Assembly (NCBI RefSeq): GCF_900105785.1
Contig: NZ_LT629799.1
Location: 3,906,001-3,970,000 of the forward strand
From: Microlunatus sagamiharensis
GTDB lineage: Bacteria; Actinomycetota; Actinomycetes; Propionibacteriales; Propionibacteriaceae
Direction of reading: 5' to 3'
DNA: 64,000 nucleotides
In this document: positions 8,651 to 17,797 of the stretch, piece by piece
Numbering within the stretch: position 1 is the first letter of the stretch
Layout of the letters: every line of letters begins with the position of its first letter
Notes under the pieces: model-generated
What the model saw: only the letters and a program-made list of their open reading frames with translations
Databases searched by the model: none
Told to the model about the DNA's origin: nothing
Position numbers and translations under genes: made by a program

Positions 8651-9211
8651 GTGATCACGCCCTCTGCGGAGGTCGTCGAGGCGCGCCGGCGAGGAATCGT
8701 CCGGCGCGTCCCGTGGGTCGTGCTGCTGGTCCTCCTCATGGCGACGAGCGTCTTCGCCCCCACGGTCGGCGTCCGCGCCGCCACCGAGTTCGGACGTTCC
8801 CTCTTCCCGGCGAGTGCCTTCTTCCTCGCCGCGCAGGCCGGTGGTCCGGCCTTCGGCCCCGTCAGCGACGTCGACTCGCTGGCGGCGGGCCTCAACCTCG
8901 CCTACTTCGGGCTCTCGTTCCAGCACGTCGGCCTGCTGCTCGGCACGGCCTTCTGCTGGGTCCTCGCCGTGCCCGACGTGGGCCGCTGGGTCCGGCGCCT
9001 CGCCCTCCTCGGCGGGTGGTGCCTGGCCGTCAGCGCCCCGGTCGTGATCATCGCCTACCAGCTGATCGTGGGCGGGGGCGTCGGCGCCTACCTGGGTGGC
9101 GCCTGGATCTTCTCCCTGCTGGCCGGTCTGGTGCTCATCGGCGGCGCGCGCCTGGCCAAGCAGCGCCTCGACAGCACCTGGTACTGGTCGAAGCCCGACT
9201 GGAACGGCTGA
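8651..9211 (+). CDS. Four-helix integral membrane protein, unknown function
   Basis: 186 residues with a charged N-terminus (EARRRGIVRR) and four predicted TM helices at about 19-40, 85-110, 117-140 and 148-172, ending with a basic cytoplasmic tail. A 40-residue stretch between helices 1 and 2 is probably outside the cell. I recognise no family. It starts at GTG 8651 and lies 33 bases after rplI and 5 before the cupin gene, so it may be co-transcribed with both. Confidence 0.7.
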   Translation: MITPSAEVVEARRRGIVRRVPWVVLLVLLMATSVFAPTVGVRAATEFGRSLFPASAFFLAAQAGGPAFGPVSDVDSLAAGLNLAYFGLSFQHVGLLLGTAFCWVLAVPDVGRWVRRLALLGGWCLAVSAPVVIIAYQLIVGGGVGAYLGGAWIFSLLAGLVLIGGARLAKQRLDSTWYWSKPDWNG

Positions 9212-9216
9212 GCGCC

Positions 9217-9666
9217 GTGGCCCGCCCGGAGCTCGCGGAGCTGCTCGACCTGGCCCCGCACCCCGAGGGCGGATGGTTCCGTCGCACGTGGACGAGCGGC
9301 GTCCCCGTACGCCCGCCCGGCGCCGGGCACGAGCGGCCCACGGCGACCGCCATCCACTACCTGCTCTGCACCGGCGAGGAGTCGCGCTGGCACGTCGTGA
9401 CCAGCGACGAGCTGTGGCTGCACCAGCGCGGCGGGCCGCTGGAGCTGCGGCTCGGGGGCACGGGCCCTGCGCCCGGGGAGGCGACGGTCGTCGTGCTCGG
9501 CCCCGACCTCGAGCACGGTCAGCACCTCCAGGTCCTGGTCCCCGCCGGCACCTGGCAGGCGGCCGGGCCGGCCGGGGCCGACGCGCTGGTGTCCTGCGTG
9601 GTGAGCCCGGGCTTCGACTTCGCCGACTGGCGCCTCGCCGAGCCCGGGGACCAGCCCCGGCGCTAG
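9217..9666 (+). CDS. Cupin-fold protein of the DUF985 family
   Basis: 149 residues with the DUF985 pattern: HPEGGWFRRTW near the N-terminus, TAIHYLLCTGEESRWH with the first cupin motif, a SDELWLH strand, and PAGTWQAAGP followed by SCVVSPGFDFADW near the end. The biochemical role of the family is unsettled; a small-molecule metabolic enzyme is usually inferred from the fold. Start GTG 9217 lies 5 bases after the membrane protein stop. Convergent with the APH-like gene. Confidence 0.85.
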   Translation: MARPELAELLDLAPHPEGGWFRRTWTSGVPVRPPGAGHERPTATAIHYLLCTGEESRWHVVTSDELWLHQRGGPLELRLGGTGPAPGEATVVVLGPDLEHGQHLQVLVPAGTWQAAGPAGADALVSCVVSPGFDFADWRLAEPGDQPRR

Positions 9667-9676
9667 CGGGTCGACC

Positions 9677-10569
9677 TCAGCCGCGCAGCGCGACCTCGAG
9701 CACGTCCTCCAGCCGGCGGTGCACGCCTGCGTGGTCGAGGTCCGGGCGCCGGCGCACGAGCTCCGAGACGATCGGCATCGGCTCGGGCAGGAAGGCGATC
9801 GCGTCCAGGCAGACCCAGTAGCGCCGGGCGTCCGGGTCGGGGTCGAGCCGGCCGCCGTGGCCCTCGTACGCGGCCCGGAAGGCGAGCGCGTCGTCGACGG
9901 TGTGCAGCATGGCGAAGTTGGCGCAGGCGTGGGCCACGTCGAGGTCGGACGGGCCCCAGGCCGACTCCGCCCAGTCGATCAGCCCGGTGACGGCGTCGCC
10001 CTCCCACAGCACGTTGCCGGGGTGGAAGTCGCGGTGGACGAAGTGGAAGGGCGTGGCGGGCGGCGGTGCGGCGCACCGTTCGATCGCCTCGGCCCACAGC
10101 GCGGGGCGGGAGGCCCAGGCCGGGACGGCGACGTCGCGCGGGACCCAGTCGTTGAAGGGCCGGGGCCGCTCGGCCGTCCCGGCCACCTCGACCGCGTGCA
10201 CGGCGACGGCGAGCGCGGCCAGGGCGTCGACCGCGGGAGGTCCGAGCCGGTCGAGCCGGACCAGCCCGGGCAGGAACGTCGTCAGGTTGGCCCACCCGCC
10301 GGTCGCGGCACCGTTCGGGTCGCTCGCGATCAGGGTGGGCGACGGGACGCGCGTCCCCTCGGTGAGCCGGCAGCCCAGCGCCTCGCGCTGCACCCAGTCG
10401 GCCGCGTCGGTGACGTGGGGGTGGTCCGGCCCCAGCCAGCGCAGGATCACGTGCCGCGTGGGGGTGCGCACCCGCCAGATCGCCCCGGTGATCCCCCGAC
10501 CAGGGGCGACACGTCCAGCACCGGTTCGCCGAGGGCGTCGGTGCACCAGCGGACCACCGCCGCGGGCAC
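9677..10569 (-). CDS. Aminoglycoside phosphotransferase-like kinase, apparent frameshift near its start
   Basis: The main frame encodes an APH/choline-kinase-like fold: ITGAIWRVRT and VILRWLG (N-lobe strands), FHFVHRDFHPGNVLWEG (catalytic loop with Asp) and LIDWAESAWGPSDLDVAH (DFG-equivalent metal site). The substrate is unknown. The open frame as it stands would begin with an unnatural Arg-rich stretch. A different frame from GTG 10569 reads PAAVVRWCTDALGEPVLDVS and then PLVGG, the expected APH N-terminus, and crosses to the main frame at a run of five Cs (10493-10497). One missing base there would restore one continuous protein. It is either a real mutation or an assembly error. Confidence 0.75.
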
Positions 10570-10598
10570 CGGGGGCGGTGCCGCGGGCGCGGGACCGC

Positions 10599-11297
10599 TC
10601 AGTGGGAGAGCGCGCGGCGGCGCAGCAGCTCGGCCTTGGCGTAGGCGCCGATCTGGTGGGTCGCCATCCCGTCGACGACGGCCCCGACGCCGCCGCCGAG
10701 GAGCGGGACGCGGCGGGTGACGACGAGGGCGAGGTTCTTGCCCCCGATGCGGCTCATGAGGTCGGCCAGCACGGCCTCCGCGACCTGGCGGTCGAGGGCG
10801 GCGTCGAAGACGGGCGCGGTGGCCACGGCCATCGGCGACGTCGGCAGCGAACCGTCACCGATCCGCTTGGCGACCTCGTCCCCGCCGAGCAGGCACATGA
10901 CCAGCGCCGTGCGCACGCGCAGGTCGTTGACGTCGTAGCCGCGCAGGTGCGCGACGGCGGCCACCATCCGCACCTGGACGACGGCCACTCCGGTGAGGTT
11001 GGCCGGGATGGCCACGGGCAGCGCAGCCAGGCCGCCGAGGTTGGTGACGAAGCCCTGGGCCGAGGCGAGGCGCACGTGGTGGGCCACCAGCGAGTCGATG
11101 GCGTCGTCGACCGAACCGCCGTGGCGCTGCAGGTGCTTGGCGGCGACGGTCCGGGCGCCGGGCAGGCGGCCGGGGCCGTCGATGGCGAGCTCGAGCACGC
11201 GGCGCAGGGCGCCGCCCGCGGCTCCCGGGCTGACGCTGCGGGCGACCGGGGCGATCCCGCGCGCGATGGCGCGTCCGACCTCTTGTGCAGTGGGCAT
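10599..11297 (-). CDS. EcsC family protein
   Basis: 232 residues with the EcsC-family pattern: helical N-terminus, a hydrophobic glycine-rich stretch FVTNLGGLAALPVAIPANLTG, then AHLRGYDVNDLRVRTALVMCLLGG, and a C-terminal hydrophobic pair around VPLLGGGVGAVVDG. EcsC proteins are membrane-associated; the molecular function is unresolved. Start ATG 11297 has GGAGCGGG upstream. It probably shares a transcript with the APH-like gene 29 bases downstream. Confidence 0.82.
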   Translation of the reverse strand: MPTAQEVGRAIARGIAPVARSVSPGAAGGALRRVLELAIDGPGRLPGARTVAAKHLQRHGGSVDDAIDSLVAHHVRLASAQGFVTNLGGLAALPVAIPANLTGVAVVQVRMVAAVAHLRGYDVNDLRVRTALVMCLLGGDEVAKRIGDGSLPTSPMAVATAPVFDAALDRQVAEAVLADLMSRIGGKNLALVVTRRVPLLGGGVGAVVDGMATHQIGAYAKAELLRRRALSH

Positions 11298-11425
11298 CCC
11301 GCTCCGGCCTCTTCGATGTCTCGGCGGGGCCCAGCGTACGTGGCGGTGCTCCACGCCGGGCGCGGTCGCGACCCGGGCCCCACCCTGACCCGCCACCGGC
11401 GCCCGGCGCGGGGAAGACTGTGCGG

Positions 11426-11449
11426 GTGCCACGGTCGGAGGAGCGGTGA
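11426..11449 (+). other. Candidate seven-codon leaderless mini-ORF coupled to aat
   Basis: A GTG at 11426 lies 6 nt after AAGACT (a weak -10, 11414-11419). It opens MPRSEER and stops at TGA 11447-11449, which overlaps the aat GTG as GTGA. The same layout appears at 63032. Its GAGGAG codons also sit as a ribosome site just before aat. Translation is inferred, not shown. Confidence 0.3.
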
Positions 11450-12165
11450 CGGCGCGCCCCCGGCGCGCGGTCGGGCCCTTCGGCGCGCCCGAGAGCTGGC
11501 CCGACGACGACCTCGTCGCGGTGTCGCACGACATCGACGGCGACCTCACCCTCGCCGCGTACGCGTCCGGGGTGTTCCCGATGCCGCTGCAGACCGGGCT
11601 GATGGGCTGGTGGTCGCCCGTCGCGCGCGGCGTCCTGCCCCTCGAGGGCCTCCGGGTGACCCGGTCGCTGCGCAAGACGATGCGCCGCTACGAGATCCGG
11701 GTCGACACCGCCTTCCCGGCGGTCCTGGCCGCCTGCGCCGACCTGAGCAGGCCGCACGGCTGGATCGACGAGCAGATCGCCGAGGTCTACCTCGAGCTCC
11801 ACGACCGCGGGGTCGTGCACTCCGTCGAGTCGTGGGCCGACGACGAGCTGGTCGGCGGGCTGTACGGGGTGAGCCTCGGCGGCCTCTTCGCCGGGGAGTC
11901 GATGTTCCACCACCCCGAGCGCGGGCGCGACGCGTCGAAGGCGGCGCTCGTCGGGCTCGTCGAGCTGCTGCGCGGCGGAGCGGAGGACGGCACGGCGCCC
12001 GACGCCTCCCCGCGGCTGCTCGACGTGCAGTGGCGCACCGACCACCTCGAGAGCCTCGGCGTGGTCGAGCTGGACCGCCCCGTGTACCTCCGCCGGCTGG
12101 CCGGGGCGCTCACGCTGCCGGGGCCGGACTGGGGGACCGCTCCCGCCTGGACCCCGGTGGGATGA
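11446..12165 (+). CDS. aat: Leucyl/phenylalanyl-tRNA--protein transferase
   Basis: Adds Leu or Phe to proteins with N-terminal Arg or Lys, marking them for the N-degron pathway. The 239-residue protein has the family hallmarks GVFPMPL, GWWSPVARGVLPLE, the HGWIDEQIAEVYLELH segment, ESWADDELVGGLYGVSLGGLFAGESMF (read as ESWADDELVGG then LYGVSLGGLFAGESMF) and LLDVQWRTDHLESLG. Start GTG 11446, with GGAGGAG just upstream. The glycosylase gene follows 7 bases after its stop. Confidence 0.95.
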   Translation: MTARPRRAVGPFGAPESWPDDDLVAVSHDIDGDLTLAAYASGVFPMPLQTGLMGWWSPVARGVLPLEGLRVTRSLRKTMRRYEIRVDTAFPAVLAACADLSRPHGWIDEQIAEVYLELHDRGVVHSVESWADDELVGGLYGVSLGGLFAGESMFHHPERGRDASKAALVGLVELLRGGAEDGTAPDASPRLLDVQWRTDHLESLGVVELDRPVYLRRLAGALTLPGPDWGTAPAWTPVG

Positions 12166-12172
12166 TGGCGCC

Positions 12173-13036
12173 GTGCCCGAGATGCCCGAGGTCGAGTCGC
12201 TCGCGCGCTTCCTCCGCGAGCGCTGCGTCGGCCACACCATCGCCGACGTCGAGCTGGCCGCGTTCAGCGCGCTGAAGACGTACGACCCGCCGCTGTCGGC
12301 CCTCCGCGGGCTCGAGATCGACGACGTCACCCGGCACGGCAAGTTCATCGACGTCTCCGCGCAGGGGCTGCACCTGGTCTTCCACCTGGCGCGCGCCGGC
12401 TGGCTGCGCTGGAGCGAGGAGCTGCCCACCGCGCCCGCCCGCCCCGGCAAGGGACCGCTCGCGCTGCGGCTGCGCCTGGACGACGGGTCGGGGTTCAACC
12501 TCACGGAGGCCGGCACCCAACGCAAGCTCGCGGTTCACGTCGTCCCCGACCCACAGTCGATCGCCATGGTCGCCACCCTCGGGCCCGAGCCGCTCGACCA
12601 CGCCTTCGACCGCGCCACCCTCGACGCCCTGCTCGACCACGCCGGGCGCGCGCAGCTCAAGGGCGTGCTCAAGGACCAGCGCGTCATCGCCGGCATCGGC
12701 AACGCCTACTCCGACGAGATCCTGCACGCGGCGAGGATGAGCCCCTTCAAGCCGGCCAGCTCGCTGACCGACGAGGAGCGCGACACCCTCCTCGCCGCCA
12801 TCAAGGGCGAGCTGACCGGGGCGGTCGCCCGCGCCGAGGGGCTCGCGGCCAAGGACCTCAAGGCCGAGAAGAAGTCGGGCATGCGGGTCCACGGCCGCGC
12901 CGGTGAGACCTGCCCGGTGTGCGGAGACACGGTCGCGGAGGTGTCGTTCGCCGACTCCTCGCTGCAGTACTGCCCGACCTGCCAGACCGGCGGCAAGAAG
13001 CTGGCCGACCGCCGGCTGTCCAAGCTGCTGCGCTGA
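12173..13036 (+). CDS. Fpg/Nei-family DNA glycosylase
   Basis: Removes oxidised bases and nicks the abasic site. The 287-residue protein begins MPEMPEVESLARFL; the family needs Pro2 as nucleophile and Glu3, both present from GTG 12173. The tandem MPE also leaves a second in-frame ATG at 12182 with the same PE. The H2TH region contains GIGNAYSDEILHAARMSP, and the C-terminal zinc finger has CPVCG and CPTCQTGGKK. A GATGAT -10 (12161-12166) 6 nt before the start suggests a leaderless mRNA. Whether it is Fpg or Nei type is not settled. Confidence 0.9.
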   Translation: MPEMPEVESLARFLRERCVGHTIADVELAAFSALKTYDPPLSALRGLEIDDVTRHGKFIDVSAQGLHLVFHLARAGWLRWSEELPTAPARPGKGPLALRLRLDDGSGFNLTEAGTQRKLAVHVVPDPQSIAMVATLGPEPLDHAFDRATLDALLDHAGRAQLKGVLKDQRVIAGIGNAYSDEILHAARMSPFKPASSLTDEERDTLLAAIKGELTGAVARAEGLAAKDLKAEKKSGMRVHGRAGETCPVCGDTVAEVSFADSSLQYCPTCQTGGKKLADRRLSKLLR

Positions 13037-13079
13037 ACCGGTCCGGGTGGGCAGCGCCGCACGGGCCTAGGCTCGGGGC

Positions 13080-13394
13080 ATGGCGAGCGACACCGTGAGA
13101 GACGTCCAGCCCGGCGAGGCCCAGGGCCTGATCGACCAGGGCTGGCGCCTCGTCGACGTGCGCACCGACGCCGAGTGGGCGCAGGGCCGCGTCGCCGGCG
13201 CCCACCACGTGCCGATGGACCAGGTGGTCGAGCAGATCGGTGCGCACACCGAGCACCCGCTCCTGATCATGTGCGCGTCCGGCGGACGTTCCTACCGCGT
13301 CGCGCAGTACCTGGCCGCGCAGGGCATCGAGGTGGCCAACCTCGACGGCGGCATCCACGCCTGGGAGGACGCGGGCCTGCCCGTCGAGCGCTAG
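13080..13394 (+). CDS. Rhodanese-domain protein
   Basis: A single 104-residue rhodanese domain, usually a sulfur carrier or sulfurtransferase. Conserved parts: LVDVRTDAEWAQGRVAGAHH, the active-site loop MCASGGRS with the nucleophilic Cys, and LDGGIHAWEDAGLPV. TAGGCT at 13068-13073 with a 6-nt gap to ATG 13080 indicates a leaderless transcript. Convergent with arcA 25 bases away; no sulfur-metabolism neighbours. Confidence 0.9.
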   Translation: MASDTVRDVQPGEAQGLIDQGWRLVDVRTDAEWAQGRVAGAHHVPMDQVVEQIGAHTEHPLLIMCASGGRSYRVAQYLAAQGIEVANLDGGIHAWEDAGLPVER

Positions 13395-13419
13395 GGGCGG
13401 CCGGCCCGGCGCCGACGCC

Positions 13420-14646
13420 TCAGACGGGGTCGCGGCTGATCGGGCAGGACATGCAGCGAGGGCCGCCGCGGCCCGAGCCGAGCTCGGAGCCGGCGATCCG
13501 GATGACCTCGATCCCGGCGGCCTCCAGGCGCTCGTTGGTCTCGAGGTTCCGCTCGTACGCGACCGCGAGCTTGGGGCCGACGGCGAGGGTGTTGTTGCCG
13601 TCGTCCCACTGCTCCCGCTCGGCGGTGACCGGGTCGAGGCCGGTGTCGATGACGCGGAGCTCGTCGATGCCCATGGCCTCCGCGGCCGCCTCGACGAAGG
13701 GGGCCATCGGGGAGATCCGCAGCTCGTCGACCGCGCCGTCCGGGCCCGGGCGCACGGCGACGGCGGAGAGCCGGTGGGCCACGTTCGGGTACATGACGAC
13801 CGCGTCGACGTCGACCATCGTGCAGATGGTGTCGAGGTGCATGGTCGCCCGGTCCTGGTCGATCGGCACGGCCAGCACGGTCCGGGCCAGCCCGCGCTCG
13901 AAGACCGTGCGCGCCAGCCGCTCGACCCCGGCGGGCCGGGTGCGCTCGCCGACCCCGACGGCCAGCACGCCGTCGGCGAGGGCGAGGACGTCGCCGCCCT
14001 CGAGCAGCTCGCGCTCCGGGCCGTGCAGCCGCTCGGTCCCGGCGAAGCGCGGGTGGAACGTGTAGATGAGGTCGGTCAGCTGCGTCTCACGGAGCCGGGC
14101 CGGCATCGCCAGCGACGTGACGACCGGCCGGTCCTGGACCCACACGCTCGAGTCACGCGTGAACAGCAGGTTGGGCAGCGGGTCGATGACGAAGTCCTCG
14201 GGCGCGCTGAGCGCGGTGACGAGGCTGTTGGTGGGGCCGATCTCGGCGACGGCGAGCCCGGCCATCAGCACGTCGGCGAGGCCGGCGGCGTCGAGGTCGG
14301 CGAGGTAGCCCTCGAGGTAGGTGCGCAGGCTGTCGCCGAGACGGATCCCGGTCAGCGTCTTGTCCAAGGCGACCGCGCGACCCTCCGGCCGCTCGAGGGT
14401 CTGGGCCAGCAGCTCGCTGAGGTAGAGCACCTCGACGCCGTGCGTGCGCAGCGCCTCGGCGAAGGCGTCGTGCTCCTCCTGCGCCCGGTCCACCCAGGGC
14501 AGGCCGTCGAAGAGCAGGGCGTCGTTGTTGCGCGGGGTGAGCCGCCGCAGCTCGTTTCCCGGTCGGTGCAGCATCACCGTCCGGAGGCGTCCGACCTCGG
14601 TCGCGACCCCGGGGCGGGGCGCCGTCTGCGTCTGGTCCTGGGTCAC
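13420..14646 (-). CDS. arcA: Arginine deiminase
   Basis: Hydrolyses arginine to citrulline and ammonia. The 408-residue protein has the family motifs [18 protein letters not shown], a LLEGGDVL segment, the catalytic histidine in [22 protein letters not shown], and the nucleophile in [13 protein letters not shown] near the C-terminus. TAGGGT at 14654-14659 reading leftward, 7 nt from GTG 14646, predicts a leaderless mRNA. No arcB or arcC is adjacent, so it may act alone or with enzymes elsewhere. The MarR gene lies 10 bases upstream on the same strand. Confidence 0.95.
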   Translation of the reverse strand: MTQDQTQTAPRPGVATEVGRLRTVMLHRPGNELRRLTPRNNDALLFDGLPWVDRAQEEHDAFAEALRTHGVEVLYLSELLAQTLERPEGRAVALDKTLTGIRLGDSLRTYLEGYLADLDAAGLADVLMAGLAVAEIGPTNSLVTALSAPEDFVIDPLPNLLFTRDSSVWVQDRPVVTSLAMPARLRETQLTDLIYTFHPRFAGTERLHGPERELLEGGDVLALADGVLAVGVGERTRPAGVERLARTVFERGLARTVLAVPIDQDRATMHLDTICTMVDVDAVVMYPNVAHRLSAVAVRPGPDGAVDELRISPMAPFVEAAAEAMGIDELRVIDTGLDPVTAEREQWDDGNNTLAVGPKLAVAYERNLETNERLEAAGIEVIRIAGSELGSGRGGPRCMSCPISRDPV

Positions 14647-14656
14647 GAGCGCGACC

Positions 14657-15223
14657 CTAGCGAACCGTGCCGCGGCCGTCGGCCCCCTGCGCCGCGAACT
14701 CCTCGTACGCGTCCCGCACCCGGGTGAGGTAGCCCAGGACGACCGCGCGGTCGTGCTCGTCGAGGTCCGCGGCGACGGCGTCGAGGGCACCCAGCAGCGG
14801 CGCGAGCTCGCCGGCGACCTGACCGAGCGTCTCGGTGCTGGCGTGCAGCTGCACACGGCGGCGGTCCACGGTGTCGCGGCGGCGCTCGAGGTGGCCGGCG
14901 CGCTCCAGGCGGTCGACGAGCTCGGTGGTCGCGCCGGGGGTGATGCCCAGCCGCCCGCTGAGCTCCCGGGGTCCGATCGGCTCGCGCGCGAAGGTGAGGT
15001 GCGTCATCGCCGCCAGGTCGGTGGGTCCGACGGCCATCCGCGCCGCCAGCGCGGACTCGGCGTCGCCCATCGCCGTCTGCAGCCGGCGGAGCATGGACGT
15101 CGTCGGGTCCGTGGCCCAGCCACCGACGCGACCTCGACCCTCGCCCCCGGCGGCCCCGCTGTGCCCGTGCCCACCGTTCCCGGCCTCGCCCTGGGTCTGC
15201 GCTTCCTCGTCCTGCCCCGCCAT
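14657..15223 (-). CDS. MarR-family transcriptional regulator
   Basis: 188 residues. After a 35-residue low-complexity Gly/Glu/Gln-rich N-terminus comes a MarR winged helix (about 55-150): [20 protein letters not shown], the recognition part [21 protein letters not shown], and the wing [15 protein letters not shown]. The ligand is unknown. ATG 15223 is preceded at 7 nt by TAGGGT (15231-15236, reverse), so the mRNA is probably leaderless. Divergent from the TspO-like gene, a likely target; arcA downstream may be co-transcribed. Confidence 0.9.
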   Translation of the reverse strand: MAGQDEEAQTQGEAGNGGHGHSGAAGGEGRGRVGGWATDPTTSMLRRLQTAMGDAESALAARMAVGPTDLAAMTHLTFAREPIGPRELSGRLGITPGATTELVDRLERAGHLERRRDTVDRRRVQLHASTETLGQVAGELAPLLGALDAVAADLDEHDRAVVLGYLTRVRDAYEEFAAQGADGRGTVR

Positions 15224-15230
15224 GATCTCC

Positions 15231-15287
15231 ACCCTAACCGAACCTTAGGCAGCCAGATCGTATGGTTTCCTCAACACCTGCTACCGT
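15231..15287. promoter_or_regulatory. Back-to-back leaderless promoters of marR-like and TspO-like genes
   Basis: Minus-strand -10 TAGGGT occupies 15231-15236 and plus-strand -10 TACCGT 15282-15287, each 7 nt from its start codon. The two promoters share about 45 bp, which is unusually AT-rich for this genome, so one bound regulator could block both. I find no convincing MarR palindrome in it. Confidence 0.65.
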
Positions 15288-15294
15288 GGAACCC

Positions 15295-16131
15295 ATGAGC
15301 ACCAGCACGGAGCAGGGGAGCGCCACCACCACGGCCGCCCGTCGCGGCACCACCCCGGCCGGGGTGGCCCTCGTCGTCCTGGCCGTCGGCCAGGTCGTCA
15401 GCGGCGGGCTCGTCAGCGTCCTCGCCGACAGCCCGATCATGCAGTCGGACCGTCCGGGCGAGCCCGCGATCACCCCGCTGGGCTACGCCTTCTCCATCTG
15501 GGGGCTGATCGAGGTCTTCAGCCTGGCGCTGGCCCTGTGGCTGCCGTGGTTCCGTCGCCGCACCGACGCGCCCGGGGTGGCCGTGGTCGACGCGCTGACC
15601 CGCGCCCTGCTGATCGTGTTCGCCGGCTTCAGCGTCTGGCTCGTCGCCTCGGTCGTCGAGCCGGCCTGGGCGACGCTCGCCGTCTTCCTCGTCATGGCCG
15701 TCGGCCTCGCCGCCGGGCTCCGCGTCGCGGTGGGCGCGCGCAGCGAGATCGCCGGCTGGTCCACGCTCGGGCGGACCCTGGTCTGGGGCACGCTCGGCTT
15801 CTACGCCGGCTGGAGCACCGTCGCCATCTGGCTCAACCTCACGACCGGCCTCGCCTTCAGCGGCGCGCCGGTCACGGGCACCGCCGGCGTCCTCGGGCAG
15901 CTGGCGGTCCTCGCGGGTGCCACGGCCACCGCGGTCGTCGTGCTGCGGTTCACCGGCGGACTGCTCCCGTACGCGGCTGCCGTGGTCTGGGCCCTCGTCG
16001 GGGCCTCGCTCGGGGCCGCGGGGGCGGGCGAGCCCCTGCTCGTGGGCGCGGCCGTCGTCGGCCTGCTCGTGGTCGTGGCCGCGACCGCGGTGCTCCGGCT
16101 GCGGCGGGGGCCGCGTCGGGCGCGGGCCTGA
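15295..16131 (+). CDS. Polytopic membrane protein related to TspO/tryptophan-rich sensory proteins
   Basis: 278 residues with about 8 hydrophobic helices. ITPLGYAFSIWGLIEV and GFYAGWSTVAIWLNLTT resemble the conserved segments of large TspO/MBR-like membrane proteins. The ligand and role are unknown; TspO proteins bind tetrapyrroles and sterol-like ligands. Start ATG 15295 rests on TACCGT 7 nt upstream. Divergent from the MarR-family gene, which may regulate it. Confidence 0.65.
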   Translation: MSTSTEQGSATTTAARRGTTPAGVALVVLAVGQVVSGGLVSVLADSPIMQSDRPGEPAITPLGYAFSIWGLIEVFSLALALWLPWFRRRTDAPGVAVVDALTRALLIVFAGFSVWLVASVVEPAWATLAVFLVMAVGLAAGLRVAVGARSEIAGWSTLGRTLVWGTLGFYAGWSTVAIWLNLTTGLAFSGAPVTGTAGVLGQLAVLAGATATAVVVLRFTGGLLPYAAAVVWALVGASLGAAGAGEPLLVGAAVVGLLVVVAATAVLRLRRGPRRARA

Positions 16132-16225
16132 GGGGCAGGTGCCGCTCGCTTCCTGAGAGGCCGGTCGGCGACACCCCGGGGCTGAGCACGGCATTTCGAT
16201 CGCGCTCAGACACAATAGTCGGACT

Positions 16226-17758
16226 ATGACGGACGCCCCGACGCCCCTCAGGACCGACGAGACCCCCTGCCTGCTGTTCCCCGAGCTGCTCGAGCGCGGC
16301 GGCGGGCTGCAGAAGGCGGTGCAGGAGCGGGCCAGCCTCTACGCCCGGCAGTGGCAGGAGGTGCGGCTGCTCACGACCGGTTTCTCCCGGGACTGGTACC
16401 GCGTCCCGGTCGCGCTCAAGGAGCGCGGCAGCCTGCACAGCCGCGTCCGCGTCCGGAACTTCTTCGCGCACAGCGACTGGGTCTCCCGTCTCGGGGTCCC
16501 GCCCGAGGAGGCGCAGCAGACCGGGGAGAGCGGCGTGGTCTCCCGCCCGCAGCGGCTGCGCGGCCGGGAGCCCTTCCGCCTCGCCGACACGCGCGACGGC
16601 CAGCGGTTCCCGTTCCGGTACCGCTACTTCGGCACCGACGGCCGCCTCCTGCTCACCACCTGGAGCGGCCCGGAGAGCAAGTTCGAGCAGCGGGCGGAGG
16701 GCCCGGACGGCTCGCCGGTGGACTGGCACGCGATCGTCGCCGAGTGGGTCGACGCCGAGATCGGTGACCAGCCGCGGCCCGTCCTGTTCTCCCTGCAGCG
16801 CGGCTTCAACGATCCGGTGCTGCTGGCGTCGACGAGGGCGTACCGCAAGGTCGCGTCCCTGCACAACTGCCACTACGTGGACCCGGAGGACCGCCTGAGC
16901 GGCACCCGGCCCAGCTTCCGCACGCTGTTCACCCAGGCCTCCAAGGTCGACACCATCGTCTGCCTGACCGAGCAGCAGCGCGGCGAGCTGCGGCGCGACG
17001 TGCCCGGCGCCCACCTCGTGAGCATCCCGTACCCGGGCCGGCGGCCGGCGGTGGCGGAGGACGTCGAGAAGGAGCCGGGCCTGGTGGTGCTGGTGGGCCA
17101 GCTCATCGACCGCAAGCGGGTCGACCACGCGGTCCGGGCCATGGTCGACGTCGTGGCCGCGGTGCCCGGGGCCAGGCTCGAGGTGTACGGCGAGGGACCC
17201 GCGCACGAGTCGCTGCAGCGGCTGGTGTCCGAGCTCGGGCTCACCGAGGTCGTCTCGCTCATGGGCTACTCGACCGAGGTCGGACGGGCGCAGGCCCGGG
17301 CCTGCTGCACCCTGATGACCTCGACCTTCGAGGGCTTCGCCCGGGTGATCGGGGAGAGCATGGTCCGGGGCACGCCGGTCGTGTCCTACGACGTCCGGTA
17401 CGGGCCCCGGGACGTGATCCGCGACGGGGTCGACGGCCTGCTCGTCAGCGAGCACCACCCCGAGGCGCTGGCCAGCGCCATCGTGTCCCTGCTGCGCGAG
17501 CCTGAGCGTGCGTACGCCATGGGTCGCCGCGCGCTCGAGGTCGCCGACCGCTTCCCGGTCGAGGACTTCGAGCGGGCCTGGACCGCGGTGCTCACCGACC
17601 CGGCGCGCCGGGCCGGGCTCCGGGCGCGGGCCTCCGACCTGCGCGTGCGGGCCCGGCGCTCGCCGACGGTGCGCCGGCTGCGTCGGCTGGGGGCCGTCCT
17701 TCCCCGGCGCGGCGCCCGTCCGGGTCGTGGTGCCGCAGCTCGCGCCCGCGTCGACTGA
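16226..17758 (+). CDS. GT4-family glycosyltransferase, poly(glycerol-phosphate) glucosyltransferase (TagE)-like
   Basis: 510 residues. The C-terminal half is a GT-B nucleotide-sugar domain: LVVLVGQLIDRKRVDHAVRA, RLEVYGEGPAHESLQRLV, VSLMGYS and the TSTFEGFARVIGESMVRGTP motif with the two glutamates expected in retaining GT4 enzymes, then VSYDVRYGPRDVI. The N-terminal half, with SLHNCHYVDPED and a strand-rich insert, resembles teichoic-acid glucosyltransferases. It probably glycosylates an envelope polymer. First of three consecutive glycosyltransferases. A short AATAGT -10-like element (16214-16219) lies 6 nt before ATG 16226. Confidence 0.85.
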   Translation: MTDAPTPLRTDETPCLLFPELLERGGGLQKAVQERASLYARQWQEVRLLTTGFSRDWYRVPVALKERGSLHSRVRVRNFFAHSDWVSRLGVPPEEAQQTGESGVVSRPQRLRGREPFRLADTRDGQRFPFRYRYFGTDGRLLLTTWSGPESKFEQRAEGPDGSPVDWHAIVAEWVDAEIGDQPRPVLFSLQRGFNDPVLLASTRAYRKVASLHNCHYVDPEDRLSGTRPSFRTLFTQASKVDTIVCLTEQQRGELRRDVPGAHLVSIPYPGRRPAVAEDVEKEPGLVVLVGQLIDRKRVDHAVRAMVDVVAAVPGARLEVYGEGPAHESLQRLVSELGLTEVVSLMGYSTEVGRAQARACCTLMTSTFEGFARVIGESMVRGTPVVSYDVRYGPRDVIRDGVDGLLVSEHHPEALASAIVSLLREPERAYAMGRRALEVADRFPVEDFERAWTAVLTDPARRAGLRARASDLRVRARRSPTVRRLRRLGAVLPRRGARPGRGAAARARVD

Positions 17759-17797
17759 CGCGCCCTGCGCCCAGGTCCGGGCACTACCCTGGGCGCC

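Noticed and set aside
12173-12190. Second start of the Fpg/Nei gene at ATG 12182
   Set aside because: Both starts give MPE, but the family pattern MPELPEVE and the -10 spacing favour GTG 12173.
13420-14646. A full arginine deiminase pathway (arcABC)
   Set aside because: Only arcA is present; neighbours are a rhodanese and a MarR regulator.
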